Origin: Rhizobiales bacterium CCH10-E5
Lineage (GTDB): Bacteria > Pseudomonadota > Alphaproteobacteria > Rhizobiales > Beijerinckiaceae
DNA: 64,000 nucleotides
Reading direction: 5' to 3'
NCBI GenBank assembly: GCA_001556125.1
Contig: LSIG01000035.1
Coordinates: 1 to 64,000, forward strand
Below the pieces are notes generated by a model. The model saw only the letters and a program-made list of their open reading frames with translations. It ran no database searches and was not told the DNA's origin. The position numbers were made by a program, and so were the translations under genes. Shown here one piece after another: positions 36,301 through 44,446 of the stretch (position 1 is its first letter; each line of letters starts with the position of its first letter).

Positions 36301-36874
36301 GATCGACGATGCCGCCGCGGACAGCGAATTCGCCGGTCTCGCGCACGGTCGAGGTGCGTAAGTAACCGTTTATGTCGAGCCAGCGCGCCAGTTGCTCGGT
36401 GTCGACCATATTGCCCGGCGCCGCCGAAAAGCTCTCGGAGGCCACCTTGGAGAAGGCCGGCACGCGCTGCAGCGCGGCGCTGACCGTCGTCAGCAGCAGC
36501 CGCGGCTTGTCGCCGGACTTGGTCTTGGCCAGCCGCGACAGCGTCGTCATCCGGTGCGCGACGATCGAGGGCGCGGGCGAGACGCGGTCATAGGGTTGGC
36601 AGTCCCAGGCCGGGAAGGTCATCACCTCGAGATCGGGCGCGACGAACTGCAGCGCGTTTTCGAGCACCTGCAGCCGCTGGCCGTCGCGGGCGACGAAGAC
36701 CAGCATCGCGGCGCCCTCCGCCTTCTTCGCCCGGGCCCGGGTCAGATCCGCAAGAACGACGGCATCGAACCCGTCCGGCACGCTGGCCAGCGTCGGCTTG
36801 TCGCCCCGATGGAGCGCATCGAGGATGCGGTCGCTCTGCAGCTTGGCGATCTGGGCGGGAGGCGGAATGCTCAT
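33326..36874 (-). CDS. mfd: Transcription-repair coupling factor Mfd
   Basis: A 1182-aa DNA translocase that removes stalled RNA polymerase at lesions and recruits UvrA. The N-terminal ~350 residues are UvrB-like. The RNA-polymerase-interacting domain begins near residue 500 (LSSLAPGDLVVHVDHGIGRFVGLQSI). Helicase motifs follow: Walker A GDVGFGKT near residue 660, DEEQHFGVNHKERLK near 760, TATPIPRTLQLAMTGVRELS just after, and QLRGRVGRSKVRAYA near 930. The C-terminal TRCF domain covers roughly 1020-1130. Full length and intact. It lies downstream of sdhE on the same strand, with a palindromic repeat between. Confidence 0.97.
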   Translation of the reverse strand: MSIPPPAQIAKLQSDRILDALHRGDKPTLASVPDGFDAVVLADLTRARAKKAEGAAMLVFVARDGQRLQVLENALQFVAPDLEVMTFPAWDCQPYDRVSPAPSIVAHRMTTLSRLAKTKSGDKPRLLLTTVSAALQRVPAFSKVASESFSAAPGNMVDTEQLARWLDINGYLRTSTVRETGEFAVRGGIVDLFPPGMPAPIRLDFFGDTLESIRTFDPETQRTTGQMRGLDLVPMSEAQMTSESIRRFRQSYITTFGTPGRDDTLYEAVSEGRRPAGLEHWLPLLAERLDTLFTYLPDVPLVLDHQGEDAVGERISLIKDYYDARKAAMEQPSAGGVPYKPLKPDALYLSPADWRGIVDQSGVATLTPFQLPDSDGKLIVDLGARQGRSFAAERADNAGGVFDAAVAHVKALEKDGKRVILSAWSEGSRERLAHVLADHGLKTVQMTGSLRAAFDLKPGTTALAVWGFETGFEAGKLAVIGEQDILGDRLVRPRKKTRRPQDFIAELSSLAPGDLVVHVDHGIGRFVGLQSIAAAGAPHDCLEIHYAGETKLFLPVENIELLSRYGSEDTEVALDRLGGGGWQARKAKLKQRIREMAGKLIAIAAARALKEAPRLIPQEGLYDEFCARFPYEETEDQQNTIDAVLDDMAAGRPMDRLVCGDVGFGKTEVALRAAFACALAGKQVAVVVPTTLLARQHYRNFAERFKGLPVNVGQASRFVSAQDLKAVKAGIKDGTMDIVVGTHALLAKGIEFKDLGLVIVDEEQHFGVNHKERLKEFRAEVHMLTLTATPIPRTLQLAMTGVRELSIIATPPVDRLAVRTFVTPFDPLIVREALLRERYRGGRSFYVVPRIEDIAEVKDFLDKQVPEAKVGIAHGQMAAGQLEDVMTAFYEGQYDVLLSTTIVESGLDIPTANTLIIHRADMFGLAQLYQLRGRVGRSKVRAYALFTVPATRKLTDQAEKRLKVLQSLDTLGAGFQLASHDLDIRGAGNLLGDEQSGHIKEVGYELYQQMLEEAVAALKAGVEYESETQWSPTIQIGAPVMIPEHYVTDLTLRLTLYKRLSTLDDDGELQSFGAELVDRFGPLPDEVKQLLEIVAIKALCKRANVEKVEAGPKGIIVAFRDNEFANPEGLVSYVAKMGTLAKVRPDMRVVFIDDLESAEARLKETRRLLTDLARIAERKKAA

Positions 36875-36917
36875 GGGTGGGGCGATTTCAATCTATGACT
36901 TCAAGAATTCCATCCGT

Positions 36918-37029
36918 GTCATCCCGGGCGGAGCGAAGCGAAGACCCGGGATCCATTTCGGAGGGCTCGTCGGATAAGCTCCGGAATGGATCCCGGATCG
37001 GCGCGGCTTCGCCGCTGGTCCGGGATGAC
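36918..37029. repeat. Intergenic palindromic repeat, family C
   Basis: A 112-base inverted repeat between sdhE and mfd. Outer arms GTCATCCCGG (36918-36927) and CCGGGATGAC (37020-37029) are perfect; inner segments GGGATCCATT (from 36949) and AATGGATCCC (to 36993) also pair. The internal GGAGCGAAGCGAAGACCCGGG stretch is typical of dispersed GTCATCCCGG elements in Rhizobiales. It differs in sequence from the other two palindromic repeats in this window. Confidence 0.8.
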
Positions 37030-37050
37030 GGCGCGAATGTTGTCAGCGGC

Positions 37051-37347
37051 TCACACGTGGATCGGCCGCTCGTGATGGTGGAACGCTTTCAGCCGGCGGA
37101 AGACGGGGGTGTCATAGTTCGAGGGGACCTCGGCCTCGCCGGTGATCCAGCTCAGCAGATCGCGGTCGAGCACCTCGATCAGCCGCTCGAACTCGTCCAG
37201 CTCGGGCTCCGTGAGCGTGCCGATATGCGCGTCAGCGAAGCCGCCCATGATCAGATCGTTCTCGCGCATGCCGCGATGCCAGGCGCGGAACAGGATCTTG
37301 CGGCGGCGCGGATCGAGATCGGCGCTGGTGCGGGACGAACCACTCAT
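37051..37347 (-). CDS. sdhE: Succinate dehydrogenase assembly factor SdhE
   Basis: A 98-aa FAD assembly factor that promotes covalent flavinylation of succinate dehydrogenase. RRRKILFRAWHRGMRENDLIMGGFAD contains the conserved RGxxE-type motif (here HRGMREND), and LDEFERLIEVLDRDLLSWITG is the family's second block. The start at 37347 gives the normal length; the frame is open further upstream without resemblance. It is divergent from recG, as in many alphaproteobacteria. Confidence 0.92.
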   Translation of the reverse strand: MSGSSRTSADLDPRRRKILFRAWHRGMRENDLIMGGFADAHIGTLTEPELDEFERLIEVLDRDLLSWITGEAEVPSNYDTPVFRRLKAFHHHERPIHV

Positions 37348-37507
37348 CGAAACCTCGGCGGGACGGAAACCACGGGGATGGGCAATGGCGACGGGGCCGG
37401 CCCCATCGCGGAGCCTGCCGATGCGGGCTATATAGCCATCGCCTCCTGCGAAGTCAGCGGCCCGCCGGCGGCAAAACCTCGCACTCCTGACAAAGCCGAG
37501 TTGCCGT

Positions 37508-39610
37508 TTGCGCCCCTCCCTGCTCGATCCCCTCTTCGCCCCGGTGACGACGCTGCCCGGCGTCGGACCCAAGACGGCGAAGGCGCTCGACAAGCTAATG
37601 GGCGACGAGACCCGCGGCGCCCGCGTCGTCGATCTCCTCTTCCATCTGCCGGTGGGCGGGGTCGACCGCCGCCCGAGCCCGACCATCGTCGACGCCCCGA
37701 TCGGCGGCATCGCCACCTTCTCGGCGCGCGTCACCGAGCATCGTCCGCCGCCACCCGGCAAGGGCAAGGCGCCCTATCGGATCCTCGTCGAGGACGAGAC
37801 CGGCGACGTCACGCTGGTGTTCTTCCATGCCGATGTCCGCCATCTGCTGCAGACCCTGCCGATCGGCGCCTACCGCATCGTCTCCGGCAAGCTCGAACTC
37901 TGGGAGGGCATGCGCCAGATGGTGCATCCCGACCGGCTGCTCGACCCCGTGCATGCAGCGACGCTGCCGGCGATCGAGCCGGTCTATGGCCTGACGGAAG
38001 GCGTCGGCCCGCGCGTGATGGCCCGCATCGCCGCGGCCGCCGCTGAAAAATGCCCGGCTCTGCCGGAGTGGCAGGACGCCGCCTTCCTTGCCCGCAGCGG
38101 CTTTTCGCCCTTCCTCGAATCCGTTCAGGCCCTGCACCATCCGGTAGATCTCAAGGCGATCGAGGGCGACACGATCGCCCGCCGCCGCGTCGCCTATGAC
38201 GAACTGCTGGCGAGCCAGGTCGCGCTCGCGCTGGTGCGCCGCCAGCAGAAGAAGAGTGCCGGCCGCGCCACGGCGGGCGACGGCCGCCTGCGCCACGCCA
38301 TCGCCAGCGCCCTGCCCTTCACGCTCACCGACGGCCAGCGCAAGGCCCTCGCCGACATTCATGCCGACATGGAGAAGCCCGAGCGCATGCTGCGGCTCCT
38401 CCAGGGCGATGTGGGGTCCGGCAAGACCGTGGTCGCCCTGATGGCGATGGCGGCCGCCGCCGAGGCCGGGCGGCAATCCGTGCTGATGGCACCGACCGAA
38501 ATCCTGGCGCGCCAGCATGCCGAACGGCTGGCCCCGCTCGCCCAGAAGGCCGGGCTGAAGCTCGCCCTGCTCACCGGCCGCGAGAAGGGACCGCGCCGGG
38601 TGCGCGTGCTCGAGGGGCTCGCGAACGGCGAAATCGACATCGCCGTCGGCACCCATGCGCTCTTCCAGGAAGGCGTCGGCTTCCGCGACCTCGCGCTCGC
38701 CATCGTCGACGAGCAGCACCGCTTCGGCGTGCATCAGCGCCTTCTGCTCGGCTCCAAGGGCGAGGCGGTCGATATCCTGGTGATGACCGCGACGCCGATC
38801 CCGCGCACGCTGTCGCTGACCTGGTTCGGCGACATGGACATCTCGATCCTCGCCGAGAAACCCGCCGGCCGTCAGCCGATCGTCACCAAGGCGATCTCCT
38901 CCGAGCGCCATGACGAAGTGGTGGGCGCCGTCGGCCGCGCGGTCGACAAGGGCGCGCAGGTCTACTGGGTCTGCCCGCTGGTGCAGGAATCCGACACGCT
39001 CGATGTCGCCGCGGCGCAGGAACGCTACGACGCCCTGCGCGAGGTTTTCGGCGACAAGGTCGGACTTCTGCACGGCCAGATGCCCGGCCGCGACAAGGAT
39101 GCCGCCATGGCGGCCTTCGTCGAAGGCCGAACCCGCATTCTCGTCTCGACGACCGTGATCGAGGTCGGCGTCGACGTGCCCAATGCCAGCGTCATGGTGA
39201 TCGAGCATGCCGAGCGCTTCGGGCTGGCCCAGCTCCACCAGCTGCGCGGCCGCATCGGCCGCGGCTCGGCCGCCTCGACCTGCCTGCTGCTCTACAAGGG
39301 CCCGCTGGGACCCGTCGCCGAGGCGAGGCTGACGATCATGCGCGAGACCGAGGACGGCTTCCGCATCGCAGAGGAGGATCTGCGCCTGCGCGGCGAGGGC
39401 GAGGTGCTCGGCACCAAGCAGTCCGGCTCGCCGGACTGGCGCATCGCCCGCCCCGAGATCGACGGCGACCTGCTGGCGGCGGCGCGCGACGACGCCCGCC
39501 TCCTGATCGAGCGCGACCCGCAGCTCGACAGCGAGCGCGGCCAGGCAGTGCGCAGCCTGCTCTATCTCTTCGAGCGCGACGTCGCGATCAGGCTGCTGCG
39601 GGCGGGTTAG
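37508..39610 (+). CDS. recG: ATP-dependent DNA helicase RecG
   Basis: A 700-aa branch-migrating helicase that reverses stalled replication forks. The wedge (OB) domain occupies about residues 60-160 (IGGIATFSARVTEHRPPPPGKGKAPYRILVEDETGDVTLVFFH). Helicase motifs are Walker A GDVGSGKT near residue 300, DEQHRFGVHQR near 400, TATPIPRTLSLTWFGDMDIS, and HQLRGRIGRG near 575. The start is a TTG (37508); the first in-frame ATG lies at residue 31, past the helix-hairpin-like TTLPGVGPKTAKAL segment, so TTG is preferred. Its 3' end overlaps the convergent DUF502 gene by 23 bases. Confidence 0.95.
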   Translation: MRPSLLDPLFAPVTTLPGVGPKTAKALDKLMGDETRGARVVDLLFHLPVGGVDRRPSPTIVDAPIGGIATFSARVTEHRPPPPGKGKAPYRILVEDETGDVTLVFFHADVRHLLQTLPIGAYRIVSGKLELWEGMRQMVHPDRLLDPVHAATLPAIEPVYGLTEGVGPRVMARIAAAAAEKCPALPEWQDAAFLARSGFSPFLESVQALHHPVDLKAIEGDTIARRRVAYDELLASQVALALVRRQQKKSAGRATAGDGRLRHAIASALPFTLTDGQRKALADIHADMEKPERMLRLLQGDVGSGKTVVALMAMAAAAEAGRQSVLMAPTEILARQHAERLAPLAQKAGLKLALLTGREKGPRRVRVLEGLANGEIDIAVGTHALFQEGVGFRDLALAIVDEQHRFGVHQRLLLGSKGEAVDILVMTATPIPRTLSLTWFGDMDISILAEKPAGRQPIVTKAISSERHDEVVGAVGRAVDKGAQVYWVCPLVQESDTLDVAAAQERYDALREVFGDKVGLLHGQMPGRDKDAAMAAFVEGRTRILVSTTVIEVGVDVPNASVMVIEHAERFGLAQLHQLRGRIGRGSAASTCLLLYKGPLGPVAEARLTIMRETEDGFRIAEEDLRLRGEGEVLGTKQSGSPDWRIARPEIDGDLLAAARDDARLLIERDPQLDSERGQAVRSLLYLFERDVAIRLLRAG

Positions 39611-40310
39611 CCGGCGGGCGCGGGAGGCCCTTGGCGGCGACGGCGCCGGGCTGGATCAGCCCGGCCGACATGATCAGCTTGGCGCCGTCCTCGACGGTGA
39701 TCGACAGCTCCACCACCTCGCGGCGCGGCAGGTAGAAGAAGAAGCCCGTCGTCGGATTGGGCGTACAGGGCAGGAAGACGCCGATCTGCTCGTCCCCGTC
39801 CGGCAGGCGCCCCGCGATCTCGGGGGCCGCCTCCTGCGCGATGAAGACGATCGACCACATGCCCGGCTGCGGGAACTGCACCATGCCGACCTTGCGGAAC
39901 GAGGTTCCCGACTGCGAGAAGATCGTCTCGAAGACCTGCTTCACGCCCTTGTAGAGGCCGCGCACGACCGGCATCCGGTTGAGGATCGCCTCGCCGGCGT
40001 CGATCAGCGTGCGACCGACGAGGTTGGCGGTCATGAAGCCGAGCAGCGTCAGGCCGATGAGCCCGATGATCAGTCCGAAGCCCGGCACCGGATAGGGCAG
40101 ATGCGTGTCGGGCCAATAGGCCGCCGGGATCAGCGGCTTGACGAGGCCATCCACGAAATTGACGAACCACCACGTCACCGAGGTGGTGATGGCGAGCGGC
40201 GCCGCGATGACGAGTCCGGTCAGGAAATAGCGCCGCAGGCGCGTTCCGAAGCTCGGGTTCAGGAGATCCGCCTGCGCGACGAGGCGGGGATCCGGCGGGG
40301 TCGGCGTCAT
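39588..40310 (-). CDS. DUF502 family membrane protein
   Basis: A 240-aa inner-membrane protein with two transmembrane segments: one near residue 30 (YFLTGLVIAAPLAITTSVTWWFVNFVDGL) and one near 80 (GFGLIIGLIGLTLLGFMTANLVGR), joined by a short periplasmic loop. The rest is soluble, with GVFLPCTPNPTTGFFFYLPRREVVEL, the DUF502 signature. Function is not established for the family. The ATG at 40310 is used; the frame stays open upstream without membrane character. Convergent and overlapping with recG by 23 bases. Confidence 0.87.
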   Translation of the reverse strand: MTPTPPDPRLVAQADLLNPSFGTRLRRYFLTGLVIAAPLAITTSVTWWFVNFVDGLVKPLIPAAYWPDTHLPYPVPGFGLIIGLIGLTLLGFMTANLVGRTLIDAGEAILNRMPVVRGLYKGVKQVFETIFSQSGTSFRKVGMVQFPQPGMWSIVFIAQEAAPEIAGRLPDGDEQIGVFLPCTPNPTTGFFFYLPRREVVELSITVEDGAKLIMSAGLIQPGAVAAKGLPRPPANPPAAA

Positions 40311-40489
40311 GCGAACGATCCGATCAGTCTGGCAGGCGCGAGGCTGAACGCGCGATGCGACAGACGTGCCAGCGGCATCGGACGAATTCAAGGACCGGGT
40401 CGGAGTTCGCCGGCGGAGCGCTTGCGGGCTCCGCCCCGGCAGTGCTTTCGTGAGACTCACTTCGGCGAATCGGTGGGACCATTCCAAGA

Positions 40490-40864
40490 ATGACGCGGTT
40501 CCACCGTTACCGCCGGCCTTTCCTGTTCGCAGCCGGCTGGGTCATGACCGCAATCGGCGTGGTCGGCGTGATCCTGCCGCTGATGCCGGGCACGGTCTTC
40601 CTGATCATGGCGGCCTGGTGTTTCTCGCGCTCCTCGCCGCGCTTCGAGGCCTGGCTGCTGGGCCATCCGCGGCTGGGCCCGCAGGTGCGGCGCTGGCGCG
40701 AATCCGGCACGATCGCCCGCCCGGTCAAGCTCGTCGCCTGTGCCTCGATGCTGCTGAGTTTCGGCATCCTGACGCGAACCAGCGCGCCGCCGATCGCCCT
40801 GTGGACGACGGGCGCCTGCCTGCTGGCGGCGGGACTCTATGTCGCCAGCCGCCCTGAGGCTTGA
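40490..40864 (+). CDS. YbaN family protein (DUF454)
   Basis: A 124-aa inner-membrane protein with three hydrophobic segments: FLFAAGWVMTAIGVVGVILPLMPGTVFLIMAAWCFSRSSPRFEAWLLGHPRLGP holds the first two and the family signature (LPLMPGTxFLxxAxxCFxRSSPR...WLLxHPxxGP). The third is near residues 95-118. Function unknown. It lies 12 bases from the convergent glmS stop. Confidence 0.87.
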   Translation: MTRFHRYRRPFLFAAGWVMTAIGVVGVILPLMPGTVFLIMAAWCFSRSSPRFEAWLLGHPRLGPQVRRWRESGTIARPVKLVACASMLLSFGILTRTSAPPIALWTTGACLLAAGLYVASRPEA

Positions 40865-40876
40865 CCCGCCGCCCGC

Positions 40877-42703
40877 TCACTCGACAGTCACGGATTTCGC
40901 CAGATTGCGTGGCTGATCGACGTCCTTGCCCATGAAGACAGCCGTCTGATAGGCGATCATCTGGATCGGAAGCGCATAGACGATCGGCGCGAATGTCGGG
41001 TCCATGTCGGGCATGATGATCGTCGCCTCCGGCTCGATCCCGCAGTTCGCCGCTCCCTTCGCATCGGTGACGAGGATGATGCGGCCGCCACGGGCCGCGA
41101 CCTCCTGCATATTGGAGGCCGTCTTCTCGAAAAGCGCGTCATGCGGCGCGACCACGATCACCGGCATGTCTGAGTCGATCAGCGCAATCGGACCGTGCTT
41201 GAGTTCTCCCGCCGGATAACCTTCTGCATGGATGTAGCTGATTTCCTTGAGCTTCAACGCAGCTTCCAGCGCCAGTGGATAGCTCGTGCCACGGCCGAGA
41301 TAGAGCACGTCCCGGGCCTTCGACAGCTCGCGGGCGAGCGTCTCGATCTCGGGTTCGAGCTGCAGCGCCTTCGCCATCAGCCCTGGAAGGGCGATCAGGT
41401 GCTGCACATGCACGGCCTCGTCCTCGGCCGAGAGCGTGCCGCGGGCGCGGGCTGCAGCGAGCGCAAGCGAGGCGAACACAGCAAGCTGGCAGACGAAGGC
41501 CTTGGTCGATGCGACGCCGATCTCGGGGCCGGCAAGCGTCGGCGCGACGGCGTCGCTTTCGCGTGCAATGGTCGAGGTCGGCACATTGACAACCGAGAGG
41601 ATGACCTGCCCGTTCTCGCGGGCATAGCGCAGGCCGGCCAGCGTATCCGCGGTTTCGCCGGATTGCGACACGAAGAGCGCCAGACCCTGCTCCGGCAGCG
41701 GCGCCTCGCGATAGCGGAATTCCGACGCGACATCGATCTCGACCGGCAGCCGCGCCAGCTTCTCGAACCAGTACTTCGCGATGAGACCCGCATAGTAGGA
41801 CGTGCCGCACGCGCTGATCGTCAGGCGCGACAGCCCCTTCCAGCCGATCTGGTCGCCGAAGGGCAGCCGGACCTGGCCTTTGGCCATGTCGAGATACTGC
41901 GTCAGCGTGTGGCCGACGACTTCCGGCTGCTCGTAGATCTCCTTCGCCATGAAATGGCGGTGATTGCCCTTCTCGACGAGGAAGGCCCCCGCCGCGACGC
42001 GCTGGGCGCGGCGCTGCACGGGCTGGTTCGCCTTGTCGTAGAAGGTCGCGCCTTTGCGGTTGAGCACGACCCAGTCGCCCTCTTCCAGATAGGCGATGAG
42101 ATTGGTGAAGGGGGCGAGCGCCAGCGCATCCGAGCCGAGATACATCTCACCGTCGCCGATGCCGACCGCGAGCGGCGAGCCCTTGCGGGCGCCGATCAGC
42201 AGATCGCCCTGCCCCTCGAACAGGAAGGCCAGCGCGAAGGCGCCGTGCAGGCGCGGGAGGCTGGTGGCGACGGCATCGACCGGTGTCTTGCCGCGGTCGA
42301 GCTCACGGGTAACGAGATGGGCGACGATCTCGGTGTCGGTCTCCGTTTCGAACACATAGCCATCGGCCTGGAGCTCTGCCCGCAGCTCGCGGAAATTCTC
42401 GATAATGCCGTTATGAACGACGGCGAGCTTGGGCGTGGCGTGCGGATGCGCATTTGTCTCGTTGGGCTTGCCATGCGTCGCCCAGCGCGTGTGGCCGATG
42501 CCGATCAACCCTTCCAGCGGCTCGCTCGACAGCCGGACCTCGAGATTCTTGAGCTTGCCCTCGGCGCGGCGACGGGTGAGTTGCCCGCGCTCGAGCGTCG
42601 CGACGCCGGCAGAATCGTAGCCGCGATATTCGAGCCGCCGCAGCGCCTCGACCACCTGGCCCGCAACCGCTTCCTTGCCCAGAATCCCGACGATGCCGCA
42701 CAT
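40877..42703 (-). CDS. glmS: Glutamine-fructose-6-phosphate transaminase (isomerising)
   Basis: A 608-aa enzyme that makes glucosamine-6-phosphate, the first step to UDP-GlcNAc for peptidoglycan and lipid A. The start at 42703 puts the nucleophile at Cys2 (MCGIVGILG), as the class II amidotransferase mechanism needs; an ATG six bases upstream would block it. The glutaminase half shows RLEYRGYDSAG and HTRWATHGKPNETNAHPH; the two SIS domains show ISACGTSYYAG and LGRGTSYPLALEAALKLKEISYIHAEGYPAGELKHGPIAL, and the C-terminus LAKSVTVE is canonical. It follows glmU on the same strand by 114 bases. Confidence 0.97.
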   Translation of the reverse strand: MCGIVGILGKEAVAGQVVEALRRLEYRGYDSAGVATLERGQLTRRRAEGKLKNLEVRLSSEPLEGLIGIGHTRWATHGKPNETNAHPHATPKLAVVHNGIIENFRELRAELQADGYVFETETDTEIVAHLVTRELDRGKTPVDAVATSLPRLHGAFALAFLFEGQGDLLIGARKGSPLAVGIGDGEMYLGSDALALAPFTNLIAYLEEGDWVVLNRKGATFYDKANQPVQRRAQRVAAGAFLVEKGNHRHFMAKEIYEQPEVVGHTLTQYLDMAKGQVRLPFGDQIGWKGLSRLTISACGTSYYAGLIAKYWFEKLARLPVEIDVASEFRYREAPLPEQGLALFVSQSGETADTLAGLRYARENGQVILSVVNVPTSTIARESDAVAPTLAGPEIGVASTKAFVCQLAVFASLALAAARARGTLSAEDEAVHVQHLIALPGLMAKALQLEPEIETLARELSKARDVLYLGRGTSYPLALEAALKLKEISYIHAEGYPAGELKHGPIALIDSDMPVIVVAPHDALFEKTASNMQEVAARGGRIILVTDAKGAANCGIEPEATIIMPDMDPTFAPIVYALPIQMIAYQTAVFMGKDVDQPRNLAKSVTVE

Positions 42704-42817
42704 GCGCATACCTCTTCAGCCGTTGCCGTTCGCGATCCGCTTAGCGGCTTCGCGCCACAAGGCAAAATCACTCTAAATGTCCAACTATGAACGGCCGCTT
42801 GCGCCGTTTCTCCGGAT

Positions 42818-44191
42818 TCAGGGCTTTCTGGCCGCGGCCTTGCGCGCGAGTGCAGCCTCGCGGAAGCTCTTCGCCCAGCCATCCTTGGCGATCTGCCGCC
42901 CCCGCCCGAGCGCCAGCGCATCGGCCGCGACATCCTCCGTCACCACCGAGCCGGAGCCGACGATCGCGCCCGCGCCGATCGTCACGGGCGCGACGAGGGA
43001 GGAGTTGGAGCCGACGAAGGCGCCGGCTCCGATGGTCGTGCGATATTTGAAGAAGCCGTCGTAATTGCAGGTGATCGTGCCGGCCCCGATATTGGCCTCG
43101 GCGCCGACGGAGGCGTCACCGATATAGGTGAGGTGGCTGACCTTGGCGCCCGCGCCGATGTCGGCGGCCTTGATCTCCACGAAGTTGCCGACCTTGGCCT
43201 TGTCGGCGAGCCGGGCCCCGGGCCGCAGCCGCGCATAGGGCCCGACGCTGGCCTGCGGCCCGACATCGGCCCCTTCCAGATGCGAAAAGGCGTGGATGAC
43301 CGCGCCATCCGCCACCCTGACGCCGGGACCGAACACGACATGCGGCTCGATCAGCACATCACGGCCAATCTGCGTGTCGTGGCTGAAGAACACCGTCTCG
43401 GGTGCGATCAGCGTCGCCCCCTCCGCCATCACCTCCCGCCGTCGGCGACGCTGGAACTCGGCCTCGGCAGAGGCGAGCTGGATGCGATCATTGACCCCCT
43501 GGACCTCGCTCTCGGGAGCGGCGATCGCCCGCGCCTCAAGGCCCCGCCCTCGCGCCAGCGCAACGGCGTCCGGCAGATAGAACTCGGACTGCGCGTTGTC
43601 GTTGCCGATGGCCTCCAGCAGGCTCAGGGCTTGATGCCCCTCCAGCGCCATCAGCCCGGCATTGCAGAAGCGGACGGCCCGCTGCTCCGGCGTCGCGTCC
43701 TTGTGCTCGACGATTGCCTCCAGCGCGCCATCGCGCAGCAGTAGGCGGCCATAACCGGTCGGGTCCTGCGCCTCGAAACCCAGCGCCACGACGCCGGCGC
43801 CCCGGGCCACTTCCGTCCGCAGCGCGCCAAAGGTGTCCGGCCTGATCAGCGGCGTGTCGGCGAAGGCGACGATGACGTCGTCGAAGCCCGCGGCCAGCGC
43901 CTCACGGGCGGCGAGCGCTGCATGGGCGGTGCCGCGTCGCTCGGCCTGCACGGCGATCGTAACCTCCGGTAGCAGGCGGCGCGCCGCCTCGGCCACGTCC
44001 TCCCGCCCGGGACCGACGACGACAACGATCCTGTCCGCGCCCGCCGTCGCCAGCGCTGTCAGCGAATGGCCCAGTAGCGAGCGCCCGCCGATCTCGTGGA
44101 GCACTTTCGGCCGCGCCGACCGCATCCTCGTCCCTTCGCCTGCGGCCAGGAGAATTGCGAGGCAGGACCGGGCAGGCTGCATTTCCGTCAT
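42818..44191 (-). CDS. glmU: Bifunctional UDP-N-acetylglucosamine pyrophosphorylase / glucosamine-1-phosphate N-acetyltransferase
   Basis: A 457-aa enzyme for the last two steps to UDP-GlcNAc. The N-terminal uridyltransferase has [25 protein letters not shown] and YGRLLLRDG...IVEHKDAT. From about residue 255 it turns into a left-handed beta-helix of hexapeptide repeats with [19 protein letters not shown] and [17 protein letters not shown], the acetyltransferase active-site region. ATG at 44191 has AAGGAA ten bases upstream; another ATG lies nine bases later. glmU-glmS form an operon on the minus strand, divergent from opgG. Confidence 0.96.
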   Translation of the reverse strand: MTEMQPARSCLAILLAAGEGTRMRSARPKVLHEIGGRSLLGHSLTALATAGADRIVVVVGPGREDVAEAARRLLPEVTIAVQAERRGTAHAALAAREALAAGFDDVIVAFADTPLIRPDTFGALRTEVARGAGVVALGFEAQDPTGYGRLLLRDGALEAIVEHKDATPEQRAVRFCNAGLMALEGHQALSLLEAIGNDNAQSEFYLPDAVALARGRGLEARAIAAPESEVQGVNDRIQLASAEAEFQRRRRREVMAEGATLIAPETVFFSHDTQIGRDVLIEPHVVFGPGVRVADGAVIHAFSHLEGADVGPQASVGPYARLRPGARLADKAKVGNFVEIKAADIGAGAKVSHLTYIGDASVGAEANIGAGTITCNYDGFFKYRTTIGAGAFVGSNSSLVAPVTIGAGAIVGSGSVVTEDVAADALALGRGRQIAKDGWAKSFREAALARKAAARKP

Positions 44192-44446
44192 GATTGTCGG
44201 TTCCTTTGCCGCCGCGCCAAGGCCTTTCCGGTCGCGGTGACGCATAGTGGTGTTGCAACGGCCGTGGATAGCCGATCCCACTGTCATTTGCCAAAGTCGA
44301 ACAGCCAATTGTGGGCTACGTCTGTTGCCCGCACCCAGGAGACGAGTCATCGGCCAGATTTCGCCGGCCCTGCCGCTTTTCATGTCACCCGGAAATGCTC
44401 TAGAAGCGCGCGAGGACGAGGGCGTCGTCCGCGCATGTTGGGTCTG

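Noticed and set aside
33740..36361. Very long open frame (873 codons) antisense to mfd
   Set aside because: Its translation is low-complexity Arg/Ala/Glu/Asp-rich with no family motifs, the usual mirror of a GC-rich coding strand; mfd on the other strand is full length.
42704..42817. glmS ribozyme upstream of glmS
   Set aside because: Only 114 bases separate glmU and glmS, and I see no ribozyme core; the element is typical of Gram-positive bacteria.
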